The notes beneath the pieces were generated by a model. It did no database searches, was not told the origin of the DNA, and worked only from the letters and a program-made list of their open reading frames with translations. A stretch of 20,653 nt of DNA, from positions 1 through 20,653 of the forward strand of contig CAAGRQ010000250.1 of the NCBI GenBank assembly GCA_900772705.1, read 5' to 3'. Source of the DNA: Clostridia bacterium (GTDB taxonomy: Bacteria; Bacillota; Clostridia; Oscillospirales; Acutalibacteraceae). The position numbers were made by a program, and so were the translations under genes. Shown in pieces: positions 7,098 to 14,045 of the stretch. Position 1 is the stretch's first letter. Each line of letters starts with the position of its first letter.

Positions 7098-8183
7098 ATG
7101 CCTAACAGATTGTTTCAGGGAATAATTAACCAAATGCGTGAGGCGACAGACAGAACAATAGGAGTAGTTGACGAGAGCGGAACAATAATTTCGTGCAGTG
7201 AACTCGGATTAATCGGCGAAGTTCGCAAGGGAGTTATTGCGGCAGGCGTTTTTTCGGGTGCTCATGTAAGCGTTGACACCTGTACTTATAAGGCATTCGG
7301 CGACTCTGTTCACCCCGAATATGCCGTATTTGTTGACGGCACGGATGAGACAAGCCGCAGATATGTTTCCATTATTGCAGTTGCGCTCGAGCAGATAAAA
7401 AAGAACAACGACGAAAAATTCGACCGCTCGAATTTCATTAAAAACGTAATCCTCGACAATATTTTACCGGGCGATATTTATATCAAATCCCGTGAACTTC
7501 GTTTTAATAACGATGCTACAAGAGTCGTTTTCATCATCCGTGTAGAGGAGCACACCGATGTTTCCGCATATGATGTAATACAAAACTTCTTCCCCGACAA
7601 GACCAAGGATTTCGTAATCAACATTAACGAGACCGACATTGCGCTGATTAAAGAAGTTCGCCCGAATGTTGACTCAAAGGGACTCGAAAAATTGGCACAA
7701 TCTATCTGCGACACTCTTTCGACCGAATTCTACTGCAAGGTTGTGGTAGGTATCGGCACCTGCATTACAGGCATAAAAGAACTTGCACGCAGTTTTAAGG
7801 AAGCACAGGTTGCCCTGGAAGTAGGCAAGGTATTCGACAACGAGCGTCCTATCGTAAATTACGACAACCTCGGTATCGCAAGACTTATCTACCAGCTTCC
7901 GACCACTCTCTGCGAGATGTTCTTAAAGGAAGTATTTAAGAAAGGCAGTATTGATTCGCTCGACCAAGAAACTCTCTTTACAATTCAAAAATTCTTTGAA
8001 AACAATCTTAATGTTTCCGAGACATCAAGAAAACTTTTCGTTCACCGTAACACTCTCGTTTACAGACTCGAAAAGATTAAAAAGTTGACGGGTCTTGACC
8101 TGAGAGAATTTGACGACGCTATTGTATTCAAAGTAGCGCTTATGGTAAACAAGTACCTTGACTCAACCCCTATTAAATACTAA
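7098..8183 (+). CDS. CdaR/PucR-family transcriptional regulator
   Basis: This is a cytoplasmic DNA-binding regulator of 361 residues. The C-terminal part (about 291-349) is a PucR-type helix-turn-helix, with NNLNVSETSRKLFVHRNTL followed by VYRLEKIKKLTGLDL, the hallmark of this family. The middle (about 135-245) fits the GGDEF-like domain found in CdaR proteins. The N-terminal 100 residues look like a small ligand-sensing domain (IGVVDESGTIIS) whose ligand cannot be read from sequence; a sugar-diacid role like that of E. coli CdaR should not be assumed. GGAGG precedes the ATG. It is followed after 21 bases by thrH, probably co-transcribed, and may regulate its own promoter through the inverted repeat just upstream. 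Confidence 0.88.
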   Translation: MPNRLFQGIINQMREATDRTIGVVDESGTIISCSELGLIGEVRKGVIAAGVFSGAHVSVDTCTYKAFGDSVHPEYAVFVDGTDETSRRYVSIIAVALEQIKKNNDEKFDRSNFIKNVILDNILPGDIYIKSRELRFNNDATRVVFIIRVEEHTDVSAYDVIQNFFPDKTKDFVININETDIALIKEVRPNVDSKGLEKLAQSICDTLSTEFYCKVVVGIGTCITGIKELARSFKEAQVALEVGKVFDNERPIVNYDNLGIARLIYQLPTTLCEMFLKEVFKKGSIDSLDQETLFTIQKFFENNLNVSETSRKLFVHRNTLVYRLEKIKKLTGLDLREFDDAIVFKVALMVNKYLDSTPIKY

Positions 8184-8204
8184 AATCTCTCGGAGGAAAA
8201 ACAG

Positions 8205-8804
8205 ATGAATATTGTATGCTTAGATATGGAAGGCGTTCTCGTACCGGAAATTTGGATAGCCTTTGCAAAAGAAACAGGTATCGAAGAACTTAAACTCACC
8301 ACCCGTGACGAGCCTGACTATGACAAGCTGATGAATTACAGAATTAAGATTTTGAAAGAGCACGGTCTCGGACTCAAGGAAATTCAGGACGTAATCGCAA
8401 AGATTGACCTTATGCCGGGCGCAAAAGAGTTTTTGGACGAACTTCGCACCATCACTCAGGTTATCATTCTTTCCGACACCTTTGAGCAGTTTGCCGCTCC
8501 GCTTATGAAAAAACTTGATTGGCCGACAATATTCTGCAACAGCCTGGAAGTCAGCGAAAGCGGAGAAATCACAGGCTTCAAAATGCGTTGTCCGCAGTCA
8601 AAACTCACCACCGTTAAGGCACTTCAATCCTGCGGATTTGACACAATCGCAAGCGGCGACAGTTTCAACGATTTGGGTATGATTCAAGCGAGCAAGGCAG
8701 GCTTCCTCTTTAAGTCCACCGAGGCAATAAAGAGAGATTACCTCGACATTCCGGCGTATGAAGAATATGACGAACTTCTTGCCGCTATCAAAAAGGCATT
8801 GTGA
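8205..8804 (+). CDS. thrH: ThrH-type HAD phosphatase (phosphoserine phosphatase / homoserine phosphotransferase)
   Basis: ThrH of Pseudomonas aeruginosa dephosphorylates phosphoserine and can transfer the phosphate to homoserine, linking serine and threonine synthesis. This 199-residue protein closely follows that family: CLDMEGVLVPEIWIAFA at the N-terminus with the nucleophile Asp7 in DxEGV, TTRDEPDYDKLM, ILSDTFEQFAAPLM with Ser90, Lys133 in motif III, and GDSFNDLGM with Asp152 and Asp156. The length is normal. GGAGG lies just upstream of the ATG. It is the second gene after the CdaR-type regulator and ends before a strong bidirectional terminator. No other serine or threonine genes are nearby, so the in vivo substrate is inferred only from family. 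Confidence 0.92.
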   Translation: MNIVCLDMEGVLVPEIWIAFAKETGIEELKLTTRDEPDYDKLMNYRIKILKEHGLGLKEIQDVIAKIDLMPGAKEFLDELRTITQVIILSDTFEQFAAPLMKKLDWPTIFCNSLEVSESGEITGFKMRCPQSKLTTVKALQSCGFDTIASGDSFNDLGMIQASKAGFLFKSTEAIKRDYLDIPAYEEYDELLAAIKKAL

Positions 8805-8833
8805 TTAATAGCAAAATTAATTTAAGACGTACA

Positions 8834-8870
8834 AAAAACGCTTCGAGACGATTGCTCCGAAGCGTTTTTG
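8834..8870. terminator. Bidirectional terminator between thrH and the sugar symporter gene
   Basis: A perfect 12-bp stem (8834-8845 with 8858-8869; core ACGCTTCG/CGAAGCGT) with a 12-nt loop. T runs follow the stem on both strands, so it can end the thrH transcript on plus and the symporter transcript on minus. These are convergent genes. Confidence 0.9.
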
Positions 8871-8894
8871 TTATGTCAATAATGTTAAACTGTT

Positions 8895-10397
8895 TTATGA
8901 CTCGGTGGTATGCATCTTTGTAATACGCTTTTCCTCAAGTTCTTTTTGGGCATTTTCCTTAGTCTTTCCGGTATAATCGTTAAAGAGCATAGGAATTATA
9001 GTAAGCAAAAAGCCTACGGCAGGCACGATGGTTACAAGTGCCAAAAGCATAAGTTGAGTATTGTGCGACTGTTCAAAGAAAATCTGTCTGCCTGCTACAT
9101 CGACAAGCGATTTATCAACAGGCTTGAAGTCTGTTCTGTCAAGAATCTGACCGAATACAAAGGTGGCAACTGCGGCATTAACCTTTGAAAGGAAGGTCTG
9201 GAACGAGAAGCAAACGCCCTCGTGACGCTCGCCAGTTTTCCACTCCATATAGTCAACCGCATCGGCAATGAGCGCATAGGTAATAACATTATATATTCCC
9301 AGCGGCAAGCCCATAAGGAAGAGGAATACCCAAAGAACATAAATGTTTACGCTCGTTACGTCTCTCGAAAAAACAACATAGCAAAGTGCGTGAACAACAA
9401 GTCCGAATATAGCTGAATAAATATAAATCTGCTTTAACGACAGTTTCTTTCTGAGTATCGGGAAGATTGCCATTGCAGGCACCATGCCCACACCGATTGC
9501 AACGGTGAGAGTGGTTACTATCGTTCCACGTGGAATCCAAAAATCATAAGCCTTTGCAGCGTCAACACCGCTGAGCAGTTCGCCTGTGACGGAGAAGATT
9601 TGGCTGAAATCGGTGTGATTTTGAATAACGAGATAGTTGCCTATATAGTCGGCGCACTGATTTGCGGTAACCATGGTCGAGCCGAGAATTGCGGCAAAAA
9701 TAACAATGATGAGAAGTTTATCCTTACCAAGCACAACAAAAGTCTCCTTAAACGACGGAGTATGGTCCATCTTAGGAACACGCTCCTTGGAAACGAAGAA
9801 AATCAAAATTGAAAGTCCGCAACCGAGGAATGCAAAAATAAGAGCCGATACGAAAAATCCCTTTTGGTAGCCCATATTGCTCTGATATAAAATCGGAACA
9901 ACGAGAGCCGGGAGAATTCCGCCGAATGTTGAGCCGAGGCGTGCGGTTGAAATAAATGAAGTTCTCTCGCTTTCAAGCGGAGTAATAACCGATGAGAGTC
10001 CCCAAAACGGAACATCCTGCACGGTAAAGCAAACGCCCCAAAGAATGTATGTAACAAGTGCCCAAACGAATGCTTTTGTAGAGCCGTCCTCAAACGGAGC
10101 GGTAAATAAAAGTATCGTGCTTATCGCAATGGGTACCGGAGAAAAGAGCAGATACGGCCTCATCTTGCCCCATCTCGACTTCGTTCTGTCAACAATCATA
10201 CCCATAACGGGGTCGTTAAGTGCGTCAAAAATTCTGCCGATTAAAATAATCGTTGTGCCCTGCTTTAAGGTCAAGCCTGCTCCGTTTTGGAAGAAAACGA
10301 GAGTAAACATCGACATAAGAGTATAAATGCCCGATCTGCCGAATGCGCCGACGGTAAAGCAAATGCGTTCCTTTAGCGTAAGATATTTCTTATCCAT
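8895..10397 (-). CDS. GPH-family (MelB-like) sugar:cation symporter, probable fucose or fucoside uptake
   Basis: This is a major-facilitator-type membrane protein of 500 residues with about twelve membrane helices. The glycoside-pentoside-hexuronide:cation symporter signature is clear at 54-82 (GRIFDALNDPVMGMIVDRTK then SRWGKMRPY). The second cytoplasmic motif is near the middle of the C-terminal half (ALIADAVDYMEWKTGERHEG). GPH proteins import sugars with sodium or protons. The substrate is inferred from context: it sits directly downstream of the AraC regulator, itself divergent from the fucose operon, and no other transporter is in the cluster. It is not related to E. coli FucP by its motifs. 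A ribosome site AAAGG precedes the ATG, and the gene has its own promoter. Confidence 0.9.
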   Translation of the reverse strand: MDKKYLTLKERICFTVGAFGRSGIYTLMSMFTLVFFQNGAGLTLKQGTTIILIGRIFDALNDPVMGMIVDRTKSRWGKMRPYLLFSPVPIAISTILLFTAPFEDGSTKAFVWALVTYILWGVCFTVQDVPFWGLSSVITPLESERTSFISTARLGSTFGGILPALVVPILYQSNMGYQKGFFVSALIFAFLGCGLSILIFFVSKERVPKMDHTPSFKETFVVLGKDKLLIIVIFAAILGSTMVTANQCADYIGNYLVIQNHTDFSQIFSVTGELLSGVDAAKAYDFWIPRGTIVTTLTVAIGVGMVPAMAIFPILRKKLSLKQIYIYSAIFGLVVHALCYVVFSRDVTSVNIYVLWVFLFLMGLPLGIYNVITYALIADAVDYMEWKTGERHEGVCFSFQTFLSKVNAAVATFVFGQILDRTDFKPVDKSLVDVAGRQIFFEQSHNTQLMLLALVTIVPAVGFLLTIIPMLFNDYTGKTKENAQKELEEKRITKMHTTES

Positions 10398-10412
10398 AGC
10401 GTTACCTTTCTT

Positions 10413-10435
10413 CTCCGAACAGGATATATTCGGAG
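10413..10435 (-). promoter_or_regulatory. Inverted repeat in the symporter leader
   Basis: CTCCGAA (10435-10429) and TTCGGAG (10419-10413) form a perfect 7-bp stem around a 9-nt loop, about 20 bases downstream of the predicted transcription start and 15 bases before the ATG. It could be an operator or an RNA hairpin next to the ribosome site. There is no T tract, so it is not a terminator. Confidence 0.4.
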
Positions 10436-10461
10436 TTTTATAAATTTACTCTATCTAATCT

Positions 10462-10490
10462 AGTATAATAAAATAGTACGGCGGTGTCAA
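10462..10490 (-). promoter_or_regulatory. Sigma-A promoter of the sugar symporter gene
   Basis: On minus, TTGACA (10490-10485), 17 bases, TATACT (10467-10462). The -35 box begins immediately after the TGA stop of the AraC gene. The symporter can thus be transcribed independently as well as by read-through. Confidence 0.8.
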
Positions 10491-11333
10491 TCAATTATTT
10501 TGCTTTCTGAATTTGTTAGGGCTCAATCCCTTATAGCGTGCAAAGGTTTTTGAAAAATAACTCATATCGTCAAAACCGCAGTTCATAGCGATTTCCGTAA
10601 CCGATTCGTCTGTCAGAGTCAGCATTTCGCACGCCGATTCTATTCGGTAATAATTAAGATACTCTATCGGTCGCTTTCCCGTCAAATCCTTAAACACCCT
10701 GCAAAAATATTTAGGCGACATACCCGCTGTCTCAGCGAGTTCGTCAAGGAAAATGTGGCGGTCTATATTTTTATGAATAAAAGAGAGAACATTTTTCAGC
10801 CGTGAGATTTGGTCGGTACTTTTTGCGCCCGAAACATTTTGAGCCGAGGAGGAGGCGAATTCACCGAGCAGTTGCCACATAAGTCCGACGGTAACAAGTT
10901 CGTAGCCCCTGCGTTCGCACTCCATGGAGTCAAAGATTTTATCCACGGTTTGAGCGGTAACGCTGCCGCTTTTATACACTCCCGTTATACCCGAAGTGTC
11001 GGACAAAAATGCGGCAAGACTCTTTGAACGCACCGGCATATTATGCAAAAACGCCTGCAAATCAAATACAAGGCATTCGTATATGCAACCGTCGGGTATT
11101 CCGCCGTGCACCACTCCGCCGTTTATAAAAGCGCAGTCGCCCGGGTACATCACAGTCTTTTCGCCGTCTAGAGAAAGTTCAAAACTGCCTCTGAGCACCG
11201 TGATAAGTTCGTACTCCAAATGCCAGTGAAGCGGCATCTCATACCTCGGAGCAAGAGAGTCTACATAATAAAGTTCAATCGGAAAATCAAAAGTTCCCCT
11301 CTTTTTGCTTTCGTATAAATTACTGTAATTCAT
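10491..11333 (-). CDS. AraC-family transcriptional regulator of the fucose locus
   Basis: This is a sugar-responsive regulator of 280 residues. The N-terminal half is a cupin-type ligand-binding domain (about 18-95) with the HWHLEYEL segment (His36, His38) and His76. The C-terminal 100 residues carry two helix-turn-helix motifs: FLDELAETAGMSPKYFCRVF (195-214) and SVTEIAMNCGFDDMSYFSK (244-262), ending in the usual GLSPNKFR. The start at 11333 is preferred because GGTGA lies 5 bases upstream; an ATG at 11363 would add ten residues but has no well-spaced site. It lies divergent to fucA and upstream of the symporter, so it most likely controls both. The inducer (L-fucose, fuculose or its phosphate) is inferred from context. 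Confidence 0.92.
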   Translation of the reverse strand: MNYSNLYESKKRGTFDFPIELYYVDSLAPRYEMPLHWHLEYELITVLRGSFELSLDGEKTVMYPGDCAFINGGVVHGGIPDGCIYECLVFDLQAFLHNMPVRSKSLAAFLSDTSGITGVYKSGSVTAQTVDKIFDSMECERRGYELVTVGLMWQLLGEFASSSAQNVSGAKSTDQISRLKNVLSFIHKNIDRHIFLDELAETAGMSPKYFCRVFKDLTGKRPIEYLNYYRIESACEMLTLTDESVTEIAMNCGFDDMSYFSKTFARYKGLSPNKFRKQNN

Positions 11334-11407
11334 TAATGTCACCGAAAAAGTGAATATTGTCATATTATTTTGGCTATATCCACCAAGAAAGTTATCTTAT
11401 AATTAAA

Positions 11408-11413
11408 TATAAT
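11408..11413 (+). promoter_or_regulatory. Candidate -10 box for the fucAUKI operon
   Basis: TATAAT lies about 55 bases upstream of the fucA ATG, but no good -35 box is found 16-19 bases before it (AAGAAA at 17). That would suit a promoter needing activation by the AraC-type regulator. The region is very A/T-rich, so a chance match is possible. Confidence 0.35.
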
Positions 11414-11416
11414 ACA

Positions 11417-11445
11417 ATTATAAAATAAAAATAACTGTCAGTCAA
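11417..11445 (-). promoter_or_regulatory. Sigma-A promoter of the AraC-type regulator gene
   Basis: On minus, TTGACT (11445-11440), 17 bases, TATAAT (11422-11417), about 85 bases upstream of the preferred start of the regulator. The -35 box lies within the inverted repeat at 11433-11450. Confidence 0.7.
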
Positions 11446-11450
11446 CAGTT
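11433..11450. promoter_or_regulatory. Inverted repeat covering the regulator's -35 box, candidate operator
   Basis: AACTGT-N6-ACAGTT is a perfect 6-bp inverted repeat. It overlaps the -35 box of the AraC-type gene and lies in the fucA leader, 6 bases before its AGGAGG site. It could serve autoregulation or a hairpin in the fuc mRNA; AraC sites are more often direct repeats, so this remains tentative. Confidence 0.4.
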
Positions 11451-11468
11451 TAATTCAGGAGGTTTACC

Positions 11469-12182
11469 ATGCAAGACATTAATGAAGTAAAGGCGCAAAT
11501 CTGCGATGTCTGCCATAAAATGTGGCAACTCGGCTGGGTTGCGGCAAATGACGGAAATGTCAGCGTAAAACTTGAGGACGGAAACATCCTCGCAACACCT
11601 ACGGGAATCAGCAAATCATTCATCACACCCGAAAAACTTATTCTCATCGACTCACAGGGCAATGTTTTGGAGGCTGCCGAGGGCTACCGTCCGTCGAGCG
11701 AAATCAAAATGCACCTCAAATGCTACGAGAAAAGACCGGATGTATTCAGCGTTATCCACGCACACCCTCCGGGAGCAACAGGTTTCGCTGTGGCTCACAA
11801 GGCAATGGATATGTATAATATGATAGAAGACGTTGCCGTAATCGGAAGCGTTCCGCTTACTCCGTACGGTACTCCGTCAACGGTTGAAGTTCCAAACGCT
11901 ATCGAGCCGTACCTTGAAGAGCACGATGTAATGCTCCTCGAAAACCACGGCGCACTCGCAGTAGGCAGCGATGTTATCACCGCTTTTTACAGAATGGAGA
12001 GCCTCGAACTTTGGGCAAAGATTACGATTAACGCAGTAATCCTCGGCGGAAGCCACGACATCAGCCCCGAGAACATTCAAAAACTTATCGACCTCAGAGG
12101 CTATTACAGAGTTACAGGCAGACATCCGGGCTATAAAGTATATAATCCGGAGGACGAAATTCTTCACAAAAAGGAGGACTGA
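11469..12182 (+). CDS. fucA: L-fuculose-1-phosphate aldolase
   Basis: This class II zinc aldolase cleaves L-fuculose-1-phosphate to dihydroxyacetone phosphate and L-lactaldehyde, the last step of the core fucose pathway. The 237-residue protein has the family residues at a constant offset of five from E. coli FucA: Glu78 in SSEIKMH (E. coli Glu73), zinc ligands His97 and His99 in HAHPPG (92 and 94) and His160 in ENHG (155). The N-terminal substrate-binding segment NDGNVSVK and TPTGISK are also present. AGGAGG is well placed before the ATG. It is the first gene of fucA-fucU-kinase-fucI. Related aldolases (rhamnulose-phosphate, ribulose-phosphate epimerase types) share the fold; the FucU and FucI neighbours settle the call. 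Confidence 0.95.
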   Translation: MQDINEVKAQICDVCHKMWQLGWVAANDGNVSVKLEDGNILATPTGISKSFITPEKLILIDSQGNVLEAAEGYRPSSEIKMHLKCYEKRPDVFSVIHAHPPGATGFAVAHKAMDMYNMIEDVAVIGSVPLTPYGTPSTVEVPNAIEPYLEEHDVMLLENHGALAVGSDVITAFYRMESLELWAKITINAVILGGSHDISPENIQKLIDLRGYYRVTGRHPGYKVYNPEDEILHKKED

Positions 12183-12185
12183 CCT

Positions 12186-12620
12186 ATGCTAAAGGGTATT
12201 CCCTCAATCATTTCGCCGCAACTTCTTTGTGAACTGTCAAAAATGGGTCACGGCGACGAACTTGTTATCGCAGACGGAAACTTTCCGTGCGAATCGGTAG
12301 GAAAAAATGCCGTAGTTATCCGTGCAGACGGTCACGGCGTGCCCGAAATTTTGGACGCCGTACTGCAACTTTTTCCTCTTGATACATACAGCGAAAAACC
12401 TGTAGGCTTAATGCAGGTCGTTCCGGGCGACAATGTTGAAACTCCGATTTGGGACAAATATAACGAGATTTTGGCAAAGCACGAGCCGGCTCACCACGAC
12501 ATTGAATATATAGAACGCTTTGCGTTTTACGAAAGAGCAAAGGGTGCAAGCGTAATCATCGCAACGGGCGAAACCGCTCTTTATGCAAATATTTTGCTTA
12601 AAAAAGGAGTGGTAATTTGA
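12186..12620 (+). CDS. fucU: L-fucose mutarotase
   Basis: FucU interconverts alpha- and beta-L-fucose, supplying the anomer used by the isomerase. The 144-residue protein aligns along its length with E. coli FucU (RbsD/FucU family): LKGIPSIISPQLLCELSKMG at the start, GHGDE with catalytic His22, VIRADGHGV, IERFAFYERAKGA, and TGETALYANILLKKGV at the end. It begins 3 bases after fucA with GGAGG upstream, and its TGA stop overlaps the TTG start of the kinase gene. Confidence 0.95.
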   Translation: MLKGIPSIISPQLLCELSKMGHGDELVIADGNFPCESVGKNAVVIRADGHGVPEILDAVLQLFPLDTYSEKPVGLMQVVPGDNVETPIWDKYNEILAKHEPAHHDIEYIERFAFYERAKGASVIIATGETALYANILLKKGVVI

Positions 12621-14032
12621 AAACCGTTTTAGCCTTCGACTTCGGTGCATCGTCGGGCAGAGCCATTAAGGCGACCTTTGACGGAGAAAAAATATCATAT
12701 GAGGAAATCCATCGTTTTGATAATATCCCGGTAAAAGAAAACGGTCACATTCATCACGATGTAAATATGATTTTAGCCGAAATCAAAAAAGCTGTGGAAA
12801 AAGCAGGAAAGGTTGACTCCCTTGCGTTTGACACCTGGGGCGTTGACTACGGACTGCTCGATAAAGACGGAAAACTCATCAATCTTCCGTATCATTACCG
12901 TGACTGCCGCACCGAGGGTGCAGTGGAAAAAGCCGCAAAAAAGCAGGACTTAAACGAACTTTATCGCCTTACGGGAAATCAGATAATGGGAATCAACACT
13001 CTGTTTCAACTTATCTCGGATGATAATCTCGAAAAGGCAGACAAAATTGTATTTATGCCCGACCTCTTCGGTTATCTTCTCACAGGTAACAGCGTAAGCG
13101 AATACACCATCGCCTCAACTTCTCAAATGCTCTCGCCGAGCGAAAAGAAATGGTGCGGTGAAATAACAGAGAAATTCGGCATAGACGAGTCGAAATTTTC
13201 TCCCCTTACCGAACCGTCAACCGTGCTCGGAGAATATAAAGGAATTAAGGTAATCACCGTTGCGGGTCACGACACACAGTGTGCCGTTGCGGCAATGCCG
13301 AGCGTTGAAAACAACAACGCATTCCTCTCGTGCGGAACTTGGTCGCTCATCGGCTGCGAACTTGACGAGCCTATTCTCACCGACAAGAGCAACGCACTCG
13401 AACTCTCAAACGAACTCGGTGCAAACGGCAAGACAGACTATCTCAAAAACATAAGCGGTCTTTGGCTGATTCAGGAACTGAAGCGTAATCTTGCCGAGCA
13501 GGGTCATAAGTACAGTTACAACGACCTTGAATGTATGGCAAGAGAGAGCAAGCCGTTTAAGTTCTTCATCGACCCGGATGCTCCCGAACTTTCAAGGCAC
13601 GATAATCTTACCGATAAGATTAAAGCATACTGCGAAAAAACGGGACAGAAAAAGCCCGAAACAGTAGGCGAAGCTGTCAGAACCATTTACGAAAGTCTTG
13701 CGCTCAAGTACAGATATGCTCTTGAGCAAATCAGCGACTGCACGGGCAAGAAATTTGAAAAACTTAATCTTCTCGGCGGAGGTACAAAGGACGGTTTCCT
13801 TTGTCAAATGGCGTCCGACTGCTTGGGAATACCTGTTGAAGCGGGACCAATCGAAGCAACCGCCTTGGGCAACATCATTCTTCAACTCATTGCGCTCGGA
13901 GAAATAAAGAATGTTGACGAGGGCAGAAAAATTATTGCAAAAACCGAAAAACTTACAACCTATGTGCCTAATCATTCGGCAGAGTGGGATAAGGCATATA
14001 ATGAATTTGTAAAAATTATTGAAAATAAATAA
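12617..14032 (+). CDS. rhaB: RhaB-type FGGY carbohydrate kinase, probable L-fuculokinase
   Basis: This kinase phosphorylates a ketose at C1; in this operon the expected reaction is L-fuculose to L-fuculose-1-phosphate. The 471-residue protein resembles E. coli rhamnulokinase RhaB rather than FucK: FDFGASSGRAI at the ATP site, EIHRFDN, DTWGVDYGLLD, YRDCRT, NTLFQL, FMPDLFGYLLTG, GHDTQCAV with the likely catalytic base Asp219, GTWSLIG and KNISGLWLIQEL. The start is TTG at 12617: AAGGAG lies 7 bases upstream, the TTG overlaps the fucU stop (TTGA), and the protein aligns from this point; no in-frame ATG occurs before the ATP site. It is followed by fucI after 13 bases. An L-rhamnulose side activity is possible. 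The symbol reflects sequence family, not proven substrate. Confidence 0.88.
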   Translation: MKTVLAFDFGASSGRAIKATFDGEKISYEEIHRFDNIPVKENGHIHHDVNMILAEIKKAVEKAGKVDSLAFDTWGVDYGLLDKDGKLINLPYHYRDCRTEGAVEKAAKKQDLNELYRLTGNQIMGINTLFQLISDDNLEKADKIVFMPDLFGYLLTGNSVSEYTIASTSQMLSPSEKKWCGEITEKFGIDESKFSPLTEPSTVLGEYKGIKVITVAGHDTQCAVAAMPSVENNNAFLSCGTWSLIGCELDEPILTDKSNALELSNELGANGKTDYLKNISGLWLIQELKRNLAEQGHKYSYNDLECMARESKPFKFFIDPDAPELSRHDNLTDKIKAYCEKTGQKKPETVGEAVRTIYESLALKYRYALEQISDCTGKKFEKLNLLGGGTKDGFLCQMASDCLGIPVEAGPIEATALGNIILQLIALGEIKNVDEGRKIIAKTEKLTTYVPNHSAEWDKAYNEFVKIIENK

Positions 14033-14045
14033 GGAGGATAAAATT

